A DNA stretch of 16,257 bases from CAWEHT01 sp963808455 (GCA_963808455.1 CAWEHT010000054.1:1-16257), one strand, 5' to 3'; positions 8,737-16,257 are shown, counted from the first letter of the stretch. Notes: generated from the letters alone by a model not told the origin. Numbers and translations are program-made.

Positions 8737-9995
8737 TCTGCTTGCGCTCGGTGATATCTTCGATGAAGCCGCTCAGGTAGGTCCTGCCGTCACCTTCGAC
8801 GTTCGGCAGCCAGCCTCAGATTGCAAAACATTTCCCTGCCGTCGCGGCGGCGATAGCGGGTCTCGAATTGCTGCCACTCCCCGGAACGCAGGGTCTGCTG
8901 GACAATCCGGGGGCGATCGTCAGGATCCCAGTAGATCGTCCCGGCCAGGCCGGCCACGTTTGCAAAGGAAACGAAGTCCTCCGGGGAGTCGTAACCAAAA
9001 GCGCGGGCGAAGGCGGGGTTGACGAAGAGCACCTGATCCTCGATGCTGGACTTGAAGATGCACACAGCGCGCGTGCTCGAAGAGGGCGCGGTACCGCGCC
9101 TCGCTCTGCCGCAGGGCTTCCTCGGCCTGCTTGCGCTCGGTGATGTTGCGGGCGACCAGGAAGACCGTGTTCGATGACATGGGCGAAATCTTGGCCGCAA
9201 ACCAGACGCCCACACCGCCGATCTCCAGGTCGTAGTTGACGGTCGTGGTTTGATGCGTCTCCAGGGCACGCCGGATCTGCGCCAAGATCGCGTCGGCCTG
9301 CTGTGTGGGCAGTACCTCGTGCACCCTCTTGCCGAGAAGCTCGGCGGGAGGCCGGTACAGGTATAGAGGATTCGACGGCGCACATTCGACGTAGCGCCCA
9401 TCCGCATCCAGGATAAAGATCACATCGGTCATGGCTGCGAAGAGCGCGCGCAGCCCGCTCTCCGATTCGCGCAGCGCCTCCACTGCCCGCTTGCGTTCGG
9501 TGATGTCCCGGCAGAAACAGACCATCCGCCCGCCGTCGATGTCCAGGTAATTCACGCTCATCTCGACATCGATGACCTGTCCGTCTTTGCGCCGATGACG
9601 TGTCTCGAAGCGTTCCGGGCCCTCATTTACCATGCGCGCGCAATCTGAGCCGCGGCATCCTGCGCCGTCCGGACGGCCTCCACGTCTGCGATCTGCAGCC
9701 GCAGGAGTTCGTCCCGGCTGTAACCGGACATGGCACAATAGGCATCGTTGACGTCCACAAACCGCCCTTGCAGGTCCAGCAGCCAGAAGCCATCCAGAGA
9801 CGTCTGCAGGATTGGTTGTAAGTGCCGTTCATCTTGCGCACCTGCTTGCTCTGCATGCACGCGTTCGGTTATGTCGCTCAGCGTGACCCACATAGCTGTG
9901 CTCCGTCGCTGCCCTGGGCCCGTGAGTTTTGCATCTGCAGCAGGCAGAGCCCCCCTTCCGGCCGTTGCAGTCGCAGTTTGATCAGAATGAAGCAC
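8652..9995 (-). pseudogene. N-terminal PAS array of the hybrid kinase, broken by frameshifts
   Basis: Upstream of 8651 the kinase continues as serial PAS domains in changing frames. Three complete PAS units can be followed, each ending in a DITERK-type motif: about 9845-9480 (SLDGFWLLDLQGRFVDVND), 9460-9120 (MTDVIFILDADGRYVE) and 9110-8740 (QVLFVNPAFARAFGYDSP). A fourth is represented only by its end before MWVTLSDITER. Frame changes are needed near 9890, 9650, 9070, 8805 and 8651; those at 9650 and 9070 fall in GCGCGC runs (9634-9641 and 9067-9073). A stop codon at 9995-9997 lies just upstream in the frame of the first partial PAS domain, so the gene starts mid-domain. GTG at 9995 opens the next frame. 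Joined with the downstream part it would be about 1,260 residues. Either the gene is decayed or the assembly has indel errors. Confidence 0.75.
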
Positions 9996-10066
9996 TATTT
10001 CTGGTGTGGGTCTAGTCTACGTCCCGGGGACCGGGAATATCATCGGGAGAGTTTGGGGACATGCGC

Positions 10067-10079
10067 CGGAAAAGTTCCG
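10067..10079. promoter_or_regulatory. operator-like palindrome 1
   Basis: CGGAA-AAG-TTCCG is a perfect 5-bp dyad around a 3-bp centre. Its centre (10073) is 21 bp, or two helical turns, from the centre of the similar palindrome at 10088-10100. It lies about 75 bp upstream of the first readable hybrid-kinase codon. Confidence 0.35.
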
Positions 10080-10087
10080 AAACTTGG

Positions 10088-10100
10088 CGGGAAATTCCCG
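10088..10100. promoter_or_regulatory. operator-like palindrome 2
   Basis: CGGGAA-A-TTCCCG is a perfect 6-bp dyad around one base, similar in sequence to the palindrome at 10067-10079. Same-face spacing of the pair suggests binding of two dimers of a regulator, possibly one of the local LuxR-type regulators; that assignment is a guess. Confidence 0.35.
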
Positions 10101-10180
10101 ATGAAGAGCGGGGGTCGCGCCGGGCAGTTGGCGAAGAGCTTAGCTGGCAACCGTCGCGCTCTCGGCTCAGGTCAACTCTT

Positions 10181-10849
10181 CTAATGGATGCCGTCAGCCC
10201 GCTCATCAGGCGCCACGAGCCCCATACGGACGGCATAGCGCACCAGCCCTGCCGTATCGTGGATGTCCAGCTGCTCCATCAGTTGGGCGCGGTAGGTGTC
10301 GAATGTCTTGGGGCTGATGTTCAATTTCCGGGCTATCTCCCTGCGCGGGTAGCCCTGCGCAATCAGTCGGAGTACCTCGCTCAGGCGTGGGGCCAGCTGC
10401 CCGGGCGCATCGACCCGCTCGGGCACCATGCGGGCGTAGTCGGCCAGAAGGTGGGTGGCGACCACCGGGCTGAGGTAGGTCTGGCCCCGCGCCACGGCGT
10501 CGAGCGCGATCTTGAGCTCGGCCGTGCTGGCCTCCTTGAGCAGATAGCCTGCCGCCCCGGCACGCACGGCGTGCCGCGCATACTCCACGCTGGCATGCAT
10601 CGAGAGGATGATCACCCGCACGCCCGGGTAGTTCTCGAACGCCCTCCGAGTCGCCTCCAGGCCACTCAAGCCCGGCATGGCGATATCCATCAGCACGACA
10701 TCAGGGCGATGAGTGCCGATGAGCTGGAGCGCTTCTTCGCCGTTGCCCGCCTCCGCCACCACTTCCATGCCCAGACCCTCGAGCAAGGCGCGGAAGCCGG
10801 CACGGACCAGCGCATGATCGTCGGCAAGCAAGATGCGCAGCGGTGCCAT
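10181..10849 (-). CDS. NarL/FixJ-family response regulator
   Basis: A 222-residue receiver plus LuxR-type DNA-binding protein. The receiver domain shows D10/D11, phospho-acceptor D55 in VVLMDIAMPGLSG and K105 in GYLLKEAS. The C-terminal helix-turn-helix includes EVLRLIAQGYPRREIARKLN and ISPKTFDTYRAQLMEQLDI, followed by the tail DTAGLVRYAVRMGLV common in this group. The frame is intact. GGGAGG (10858-10863) stands 8 nt upstream of the ATG. It starts 27 nt after the stop of the GAF/PAS kinase, which has the HisKA_3 core that normally partners NarL-type regulators, so the two very likely form a cognate pair. Targets are not visible; the palindromes at 10067-10100 are one candidate. Confidence 0.94.
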   Translation of the reverse strand: MAPLRILLADDHALVRAGFRALLEGLGMEVVAEAGNGEEALQLIGTHRPDVVLMDIAMPGLSGLEATRRAFENYPGVRVIILSMHASVEYARHAVRAGAAGYLLKEASTAELKIALDAVARGQTYLSPVVATHLLADYARMVPERVDAPGQLAPRLSEVLRLIAQGYPRREIARKLNISPKTFDTYRAQLMEQLDIHDTAGLVRYAVRMGLVAPDERADGIH

Positions 10850-10876
10850 CCTGTGCGCCTCCCTTGTGCACGTTCC

Positions 10877-12920
10877 TCACGGCCTACCCGTCGCCAGCTG
10901 TGCACCAGCGGGATAGGTTACGCGAACCGTCGTGCCGCGACCCGGCGCAGACTCGATGTCGATCTGGCCGCCGGCCTGCCTGGCCCTTTCCTGCATCCCC
11001 AGCAGACCAAGGCTGGCGCCTCGCGCGGCCTGCTCCATGGCGGCACGCACATCGAATCCAAGCCCATCATCAGAAATGACCAGCTCGACCTGGCCCGGGG
11101 CCTCTGCCGGCGGGTCGGGTATCCGGTGAAGCTCGACCCTCACCTGTTTGGCCTGGGCATGGCGTTCGACGTTTGTCAGCGCAGCTTGCGCAATGCGGTA
11201 GAAGGCCGTTTCGACAGCCAGCGCGAGGCGCATATCCTGCGGTTTGGCCAGGAACTCGGCCCGGATCCCCGAGCGTTCCCCCAGGCGCTCCACCAACCAA
11301 CCCAGCGCGGCCACCAAGCCGAAATCGTCGAGCAGCGAGGGCCGTAGGTCCAGCGCCAGCTCGCGCACCTGCTTGAGCCGCGCCATCCACGAGCGCAATG
11401 CTGTCCTGCAAGCGCTGCGCGAGTGTCGATGGACCCGGTTGGAGCTGGATGGCTTGCAGGTTGGTCTTGATCGCGGTCAGCACCTGGCCGACCTCATCAT
11501 GCAGTTCTGCGGCCAGCGAGCGGCGTTCGGCCTCCTGGGCTTCCATCAGCTGGCCCGCCAGCCTGCGCAGCTGTTCACGTCCGGCGCGGACCTGTTCGTA
11601 CAGCCGCCCATTCTCGACAGATATGGCGGCCTTCACGGCCAACGGCTGCAGCACGCGCAGGTCATGCGCCGAAAAGGCGCCCGTGCTGGAGGAGTTGGCT
11701 GCAATGAGTACGCCGATGGGCCGCGCGTCCCAAAGCAGCGGGACGCCAATGGCCGATCGTGAGCGCCCCGCAGTCAGTTCCGGGTAGGGCACGGGCGGCT
11801 GGGCAACCTCGCCGGCAGCGTCATGGACGATCTGTGGCTGGCCGGTCCGATACACGAAGCCTACCAGGCCGGCGCCGGGAGCGAGCGCCTGGCGGGCCAT
11901 GATGACATCATCGTAGCCTACCCACGCCTGGGCAACCAGTTCGTCGCGCTGCTCGATGTACAGCCACAGCGCAGCACAGTCGGCGTGCGCCAGCGTCTGC
12001 ACGATGGACTTGACCATGCCGCTGCATTGTGCGTCCAGATCGAGCTCGCCACCCAGGCGCAGAGTGATGTCGAGGTAGGCCGTCAGTTCCCGAGCCCGTT
12101 GCTTGATGTCCTCCTCGGCATGCTTCCGCTGGGTGATATCCCGAACCACACTGACCGCACGGGTCATCCGGCCCTGGTCATCGAGGATCTTCGTCACCGT
12201 ATCCTCTGTGTAGATGATGGTCCCGTCTCTGCGCCGCATCTGGTATTCCGTATACAACACATCAGCTTTAGCGGAACCGGCGTCAAGCATGCGCCCAAAT
12301 TGCCTGTAACTCTCACGATCTACGTGCAGCACCTCGGTGGTCCGCCCGATCAGTTCTTCCGGACGGTATCCGAACACGGTCTGGACCGCCGGGTTGCAGG
12401 TGACGATGACTCTATCGGAGCCCGAAGGGGACAGGACGAAGAGCGCGTCGCTCAGGCTGGCAAATGTCTTCTCCAGCAACTTCTGAGTCGCCAACAATTG
12501 TTCTTCCTGGCGTTTGCGTTCGGTGGTGACCTGGAAGTAGACCGAGACGCCATCCAGGTAGGGATAGGCCCGCACTTCGTACCAGTTCAAGTGGGGCTCC
12601 ATCGAGATGGAAAGCTCAAACGAGGCGGGTTTCCGGTGCTGCAAAACCCAGTGGAGCTTCGCTTCCGCCATAGTCCCCACCAATAGCGGAAAGGCTTCGA
12701 AGAGGTTACGGCCCAGCACTTCGCGCCCAAGGCCCAGGAATTGCTCGGCGGCCTTGTTGACGTAGGTCAGGGTGAGATTGCCGTCGAGGGCATAGAAACC
12801 ATCGCTGATGCTATCAAGGATGTCAGCGGAGCTGGGCGCGGGCTGGCGCTGTAATTCGCCTGCAGCTTCCGTGCCTTGGGCTCCCTCTTGGGCTCGACCT
12901 TCCACCGCGTTTCTGCTCAC
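10877..12920 (-). CDS. PAS-PAS-GAF histidine kinase of the HisKA_3 (NarX/DegS-like) type, one frameshift
   Basis: A soluble sensor kinase. Counting from GTG 12920: a PAS domain (about 30-145, SISDGFYALDGNLTLTYVNK), a second PAS (about 155-270, ending VVRDITQRKHAEED), a GAF domain (about 285-445), a coiled coil, then the HisKA_3 box LAAELHDEVGQVLTAIKTNL with phospho-acceptor H474. Near 11390 the frame shifts by one extra G next to GGCGCGG; after it the reading continues QVRELALDLRPSLLDDFGL and the ATPase domain with NVERHAQA, DDGLGFD and LGLLGMQERA, ending at 10877. No membrane helices are seen. The GTG start overlaps the stop of the upstream PAS frame by GTGA, but the upstream PAS segment may belong to this same protein. 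The partner is the regulator 27 nt downstream. Confidence 0.87.
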
Positions 12921-13327
12921 AAATTTCCCGGGAACACGGTGTAGATGGCCTGCTCGCCGCCAAAGAGGATGCGACGGACTGACGCCATGGTGCCAAACAG
13001 AGAGCCATCCTGGTGTTTGCCCTGCGCCTCATACCCATCCAGCTTCCCTTCGGCCGGCAGCTTAGCCAGCAGCGTGTCCCACCCCTCGGGCGACAGGTAG
13101 TACTCGAGTGCTTTCCGGCCCACCAACTCATGGGCAGGCACGCCGGCGGCCCGCCCAAATTCCTCGTTGGCATAAAGGATCATGGAATCCGCGGCTCGGG
13201 TAATCAGGACCGGAAAAGGGTTCGCTTCGACCAGGGCGTGCAGTCGCTGAAGATCATCCAGCGACACGCCGCGCGCCTTTCCTGGCTCGGCCGGTTGCGA
13301 GCCTGTGATGTCGCGCTCTCGCCGCAA
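12917..13327 (-). CDS. PAS-domain segment, probably the N-terminus of the downstream kinase
   Basis: A 136-residue reading with one PAS domain (about 33-136): ANPFPVLITRAADSMILYAN, then EEFGRAAGVPAHELVGRKAL and AQGKHQDGSLFGTMASVRRI. It stops as AIYTVFPGNL, where PAS domains usually continue into a DITERK-like linker. Removing one C from the CCCGGG run near 12932 gives VFREICEQK, and one further base near 12915 leads into the kinase frame, so this was probably one gene with the kinase. The start is unclear: TTG 13327 is in frame, whereas ATG 13347, preceded by GGAGAG, is in another frame. A stand-alone PAS protein translationally coupled through the GTGA overlap is the alternative. Confidence 0.65.
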   Translation of the reverse strand: MRRERDITGSQPAEPGKARGVSLDDLQRLHALVEANPFPVLITRAADSMILYANEEFGRAAGVPAHELVGRKALEYYLSPEGWDTLLAKLPAEGKLDGYEAQGKHQDGSLFGTMASVRRILFGGEQAIYTVFPGNL

Positions 13328-13347
13328 TGCGACGCTTTCCAGGCATG

Positions 13348-13731
13348 ATCACTCTCCGGTGGGCGCCGGCAGCGCCGTCGATCTGTAGCCAGCCAGCTCA
13401 GTGGCCGGCACATGCCAGTAGCACCGGCGCCACTGTGAAGACAGGGTTGGCCCGGCACATTGCCATGGGCTCAAGCCGCAGGCCCGGACCCTGCCCTTGC
13501 TGAGCCGAGGAGTCAGTCCTTGGCAGGGCGCCATGCCGGTCCGAAGCTCAACGGTGCGACCCCATGGTGCGGCACTTTTAACACTCTGGAACGGAGACAA
13601 CCCACAAGACGCCACCTCCGCGAATTCGGGCAATAACAAGTATACCACCAACAGTCCCGTGAATTTGGTCTCAAAAATGCGAGCGTAACACGCTGGGGAC
13701 AAGAAAAGGCTAGGCCAACCCACCGATAGAT
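13348..13731. other. non-coding divergent intergenic region
   Basis: This stretch separates the leftward kinase operon from the rightward transposase-like gene. Open frames here show no domain character. The part at 13560-13731 is noticeably AT-richer than the flanks. It should hold promoters for both directions and the left end of any insertion element; no terminal repeat can be assigned because the right end is outside the window. No tRNA-like structure was seen. Confidence 0.5.
13639..13647 (-). promoter_or_regulatory. possible extended -10 promoter of the leftward kinase operon
   Basis: On the minus strand TGGTATACT is a good extended -10 element (TGn followed by TATACT). No -35 box is visible 17 bp upstream. 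It would give a leader of roughly 290 nt before the PAS segment, so the assignment is tentative. Confidence 0.3.
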
Positions 13732-13746
13732 GGTACATAATGTACC
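13732..13746. promoter_or_regulatory. 15-bp palindrome abutting the transposase reading frame
   Basis: GGTACAT-A-ATGTACC is a perfect 7-bp dyad around one base. It ends directly before the TTG at 13747, in an AT-rich setting, and could be an operator or a terminal binding site for the element's own protein. Its right half GTACC is also part of the hairpin at 13742-13790. Confidence 0.45.
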
Positions 13747-13790
13747 TTGCAAACAAACCACCGGCAGAGGTTGGCTCAGGTGCAAGGTAC
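13742..13790 (+). promoter_or_regulatory. 10-bp inverted repeat enclosing the ribosome binding site of the transposase gene
   Basis: GTACCTTGCA (13742-13751) is perfectly complementary to TGCAAGGTAC (13781-13790). The 29-nt loop contains AGAGG (13766-13770), 9 nt before a GTG at 13780-13782 that is in frame with the transposase. In mRNA the stem would cover most of that start codon. Insertion sequences often limit translation from outside transcripts in this manner; its use here is inference. Confidence 0.4.
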
Positions 13791-16257
13791 CACAAGACGC
13801 GCGGTTTTCCAATGGACATGGCTGCTGTTGTACGGGCTGGCAGTGGCGAGCCTGATCGGGCTGGCCCTACTGGGTCAGGTGCCGCAGGTGACGGCGGGCG
13901 GCTGGCTGCCGCCTGCAGCGAGTATGGGACGAGCCAGGTGCGGACCGGGTGGGCGGTGCTGCGGTCAGTGGGCGCACCTGGCCGCGCTGGCGCAGTATCT
14001 GGCGCAGAGCTGGCCGCCGGTTGTGTTGCGCAGTCTAGCGCTATGGGGGCTCTGGGCCTGGGGCGGTGGCTGGGGGCCGGCTTGGCTGCGCTGGGTGCCG
14101 TGGGGTTTGTGGTTATGGCGGGGGGCAGGGGTGGGCTGGCCAGGGCTACGCCAGCAGGGGGTGTGGCAGGGCGTTGACCGCCTGTTGTGGCAGGTGCAAC
14201 GGTTGTTGCTGGTGGGCTATGCCGGGCTGATGCTCAGTCACCCGCGGGCGGGAGCGCCCACCGGCGGGGGCCTGGGGCTGGGCGGTGTGGTGAGTGCTGC
14301 GGCTGCGCCCGAGGTGCAGGTGGAACAAGCCGGGGAGGGCGGCTACCAGGTGACCCTCAGCGGGCACTTTACCCTGGCGGTGCCTGGCGACCATCCCTTT
14401 CGCCTGCGCTTGTTGGTGCTGTTCTTAAGCTTGCTGGAGGTGCCAGAGGCCAGCCGCGGTAGCCGCCGCACCCGGGATGGGCGCACGCCCTTTGTCAGAC
14501 AGTGGCAACTGGCTGCGTGGTTTGGCGTGCCCCAGCCGGACATCAGCCGCTGGCTACGTTACTGGTTGGCGCAAGACTGGGCCAACCTGTTGAGCTTGTG
14601 CACGCCCGAGGTGCTGACCGCCGAGTTGGTCGAGCGCATTGTAGAAGTCTTCGCCACTTTCCCGACCTGGAGTGCGGAGCAGGTCTACCAGCATCTGCGC
14701 CAGCAAGGGGCGGCAGTGACCCTGGACCAAGTGCGCCAGGCCGGCAGGCAAAGTGGCTGGCAACGTCTGCGCCAGACCCTAGCAGAGCGCTACGACCTGA
14801 GCAGTAGCCGGCTGCGTGTGCGCGACGCCTGGTTGGTCGGGCAATTGTTGAGCCAGGTCCGGGAGTTGCTGGCTCGCCTCGAAGGCGGAATGCGCCTGCC
14901 CGTGGAAAGCCAAGTCGCCCTCAGCGATCTGACCGCCTTAGCGGGCGCAGCCGGGGTGACAGCGCAGCCCCCGCTCAAAGGGTTGCCGTGGCTGTGGCGG
15001 GTGGAACACGTGCTGCTGGGGCCGTGGCAGCGCGTTACGGACGGCCAAGTGCGCTGTCCCGCCTGCGGCTCAGACCAGGTGGGGCGCAAGAGCGCCTCAC
15101 CACGCCTGAAAAAGTACTACGACGAGAGCCAGCAGGTCTGCGAGGTGGCCGTTTATCGCTACTACTGTCGCAACCCACAGTGTGCGCAAGGCAGCTTCAC
15201 CCAGCTGCCGCCTGGGCTGGTGCCCTACTCGCGGTACCGGCGTGAGCAGCACCTGCTGGCGCTCCAAATGTACGCCTGGGGCTACTCGACCTACCGGCGC
15301 ACCGGCACGGCGCTGGGCGTGGCCAGCCTGACCGCCTGGCGCTGGGTCAGCGCTTGGGGCTATGCCTTGTTGCCCGTGGCCGCCTTGTTTGGCGTGGTCA
15401 AATCGAGCGGGGTGGTTGGCGTAGACGAGAAGTACGTCCTGGTGCCCAAAAACGACAAGCCGGACGGAGCGATGCGGCGCTGGATGTACGTCTATCTGGC
15501 CGTGGATGTCTGGACCTATGACCTGCTTCACATCGCCATCTATCCCTACAACAACCCAGACAGTGCGCAGACCTTTCTGCTGGCTGTGCGGGCCAAAGGT
15601 TACCACCCACAAGTGATCGTCACCGACCTGCGCCAGGACTACGGCCCGGTGATCGCGCTGGTCTTCCCGCAGGCCGTGCATCATCTGTGCATCTTCCATG
15701 CCTTGCAGGCTGTGCAGCGGCATATCAAGGACGCCTACGGCCCCGACTACGTCGAGAAACACCCGGAAGCCCAGCGCCTCAAGGGCCAAATCTATGCCAT
15801 CTTCGACGCCGAGACACCCACCCTGGCGGCTGAACGTTACGCGGCCGTGCTCGCTCTGCGCCCAGACTACGTCCAGACCCTGCCCGAGGCGGCTGTGATC
15901 TTCGACTTCCTTGAGCGCCACTGGGCCAAGCTGGCCAATAGCTTCGGCTCCAGCACCATCCCGTCCACCAACAACACCGTCGAACTCGTGATCCGCCGCT
16001 TTGCCCAGCACTACCAGAACTTCTGCGGCTTCGAGTCCATCGCCGATGCGCAACGCTATCTGGCCGTCTTCGAGAAGGTCTACCGCTTCACACCCTTCTC
16101 GCAAGATGCCCAGCCCAGAATCCGTGGCAAGTCGCCGCTGCAATTGGCCGGCTACGACGTGGCCAACTTGCCCATGACGGCCCTCTGCGCTGGCCTGAGC
16201 ATCATGTGGCCCATACCCACTACTGAGGCCGACCATGTCCCAAAGTCGTCACGCTGA
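13747..16257 (+). CDS. large DDE transposase-like protein with hydrophobic N-terminus and zinc ribbon
   Basis: An intact reading of 836 residues from TTG 13747. Hydrophobic, Trp-rich segments lie at about 22-44, 93-125 and 152-165 and resemble membrane helices. An HTH-like region follows at about 245-345 (QLAAWFGVPQPDISRWLRYW). Next comes a zinc ribbon with C437/C440 and C474/C479. The catalytic core has an RNase H-fold pattern: D560 (GVVGVDEKYV), D627 (VIVTDLRQDYG) followed by HHLCIFHA with C648/H651 as in MULE/IS256-like enzymes, and E746 (NNTVELVIRRF). It would cut and join DNA for transposition. GTG 13780, with AGAGG 9 nt upstream, is a better-supported start. The hydrophobic part is unusual for a transposase; residues 58-75 are low-complexity and might be locally out of frame. 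The family beyond DDE is not recognised. The stop is the last codon of the window. Confidence 0.8.
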   Translation: MQTNHRQRLAQVQGTTRRAVFQWTWLLLYGLAVASLIGLALLGQVPQVTAGGWLPPAASMGRARCGPGGRCCGQWAHLAALAQYLAQSWPPVVLRSLALWGLWAWGGGWGPAWLRWVPWGLWLWRGAGVGWPGLRQQGVWQGVDRLLWQVQRLLLVGYAGLMLSHPRAGAPTGGGLGLGGVVSAAAAPEVQVEQAGEGGYQVTLSGHFTLAVPGDHPFRLRLLVLFLSLLEVPEASRGSRRTRDGRTPFVRQWQLAAWFGVPQPDISRWLRYWLAQDWANLLSLCTPEVLTAELVERIVEVFATFPTWSAEQVYQHLRQQGAAVTLDQVRQAGRQSGWQRLRQTLAERYDLSSSRLRVRDAWLVGQLLSQVRELLARLEGGMRLPVESQVALSDLTALAGAAGVTAQPPLKGLPWLWRVEHVLLGPWQRVTDGQVRCPACGSDQVGRKSASPRLKKYYDESQQVCEVAVYRYYCRNPQCAQGSFTQLPPGLVPYSRYRREQHLLALQMYAWGYSTYRRTGTALGVASLTAWRWVSAWGYALLPVAALFGVVKSSGVVGVDEKYVLVPKNDKPDGAMRRWMYVYLAVDVWTYDLLHIAIYPYNNPDSAQTFLLAVRAKGYHPQVIVTDLRQDYGPVIALVFPQAVHHLCIFHALQAVQRHIKDAYGPDYVEKHPEAQRLKGQIYAIFDAETPTLAAERYAAVLALRPDYVQTLPEAAVIFDFLERHWAKLANSFGSSTIPSTNNTVELVIRRFAQHYQNFCGFESIADAQRYLAVFEKVYRFTPFSQDAQPRIRGKSPLQLAGYDVANLPMTALCAGLSIMWPIPTTEADHVPKSSR

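Larger units (their letters stand above)
10040..10104. repeat. nested inverted repeat in the gap before the hybrid kinase
   Basis: TCATCGGGA (10040-10048) and TCCCGATGA (10096-10104) are perfect 9-bp complements. Inside them AGTTT (10050-10054) and AAACT (10080-10084) pair, and inside those CGGAA/TTCCG (10067-10079). The nested stems could form a folded RNA between the upstream regulator gene and the hybrid kinase. It may be a terminator or a leader structure; no U-tract supports a simple terminator. Confidence 0.4.

Noticed and set aside
9634..9641. GCGCGCGC tract at a frame break as a phase-variation switch in the kinase
   Set aside because: Only four dinucleotide units, too short for typical slipped-strand phase variation, and similar frame breaks occur at many non-repetitive sites in the window.
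10061..11347. A 428-residue plus-strand open frame spanning the regulator and kinase genes
   Set aside because: It crosses the gap and two well-supported minus-strand genes and shows only low-complexity Arg/His/Gln-rich sequence.
13740..14177. Plus-strand 145-residue open frame overlapping the start of the transposase-like gene
   Set aside because: It is Gly/Ala-rich without motifs and ends inside the longer, motif-bearing frame; it is most likely a shadow, although a short local frame problem near 13920-13975 cannot be ruled out.
1..16257. CRISPR array, tRNA or rRNA genes
   Set aside because: No regularly spaced direct repeats, cloverleaf with a T-arm motif, or rRNA-like sequence was found by reading both strands.

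Overview
The window is GC-rich and packed with sensory and signalling genes, almost all on the minus strand, followed by one large transposase-like gene on the plus strand at the right end. The style of the proteins (tandem-HAMP chemoreceptor, cytoplasmic PAS/GAF kinases paired with NarL-type regulators) suggests an environmental bacterium, possibly a Chloroflexota member. That placement is inference from protein character, not from a marker gene.

Layout, reading the minus-strand genes from right to left. (i) 13327-10877: a PAS segment and a GAF/PAS histidine kinase of the HisKA_3 type, followed 27 nt later by a NarL-family response regulator (10849-10181). (ii) A 180-bp gap with operator-like palindromes near 10067-10100. 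(iii) 9995-6202: a very large hybrid kinase with serial PAS domains, a cysteine-bearing GAF, kinase core and C-terminal receiver, then a receiver-first histidine kinase (6178-4963) and a second NarL-family regulator (4933-4289), with gaps of 23 and 29 nt. (iv) 4143-1936: a transmembrane methyl-accepting chemotaxis protein. (v) 1490-1: a MgtA-type P-type Mg2+ ATPase with its own good sigma70-type promoter and Shine-Dalgarno, running off the left edge. (vi) 13747-16257, plus strand: an intact protein with N-terminal hydrophobic segments, HTH-like region, zinc ribbon and a DDE (RNase H-fold) transposase core, preceded by overlapping palindromes around its start.

The genes form two kinase-to-regulator cassettes plus a hybrid kinase that could link several input signals to two LuxR-type transcriptional outputs. 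None of the three kinases shows an obvious membrane segment, so they probably sense cytoplasmic cues, while the chemoreceptor is membrane-bound. No che genes or target operons are visible.

A striking property is the number of reading-frame breaks. About fifteen can be placed by following conserved domains from one frame to the next: five in the ATPase, one near the chemoreceptor C-terminus, five in the hybrid kinase, one in the receiver-first kinase and three in the PAS/GAF kinase region. Most look like single extra bases, many next to short G/C runs. An excess of insertions is unlike ordinary bacterial gene decay and fits uncorrected sequencing error better, but true pseudogenes cannot be excluded from sequence alone. 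No tRNA, rRNA or CRISPR array was seen.
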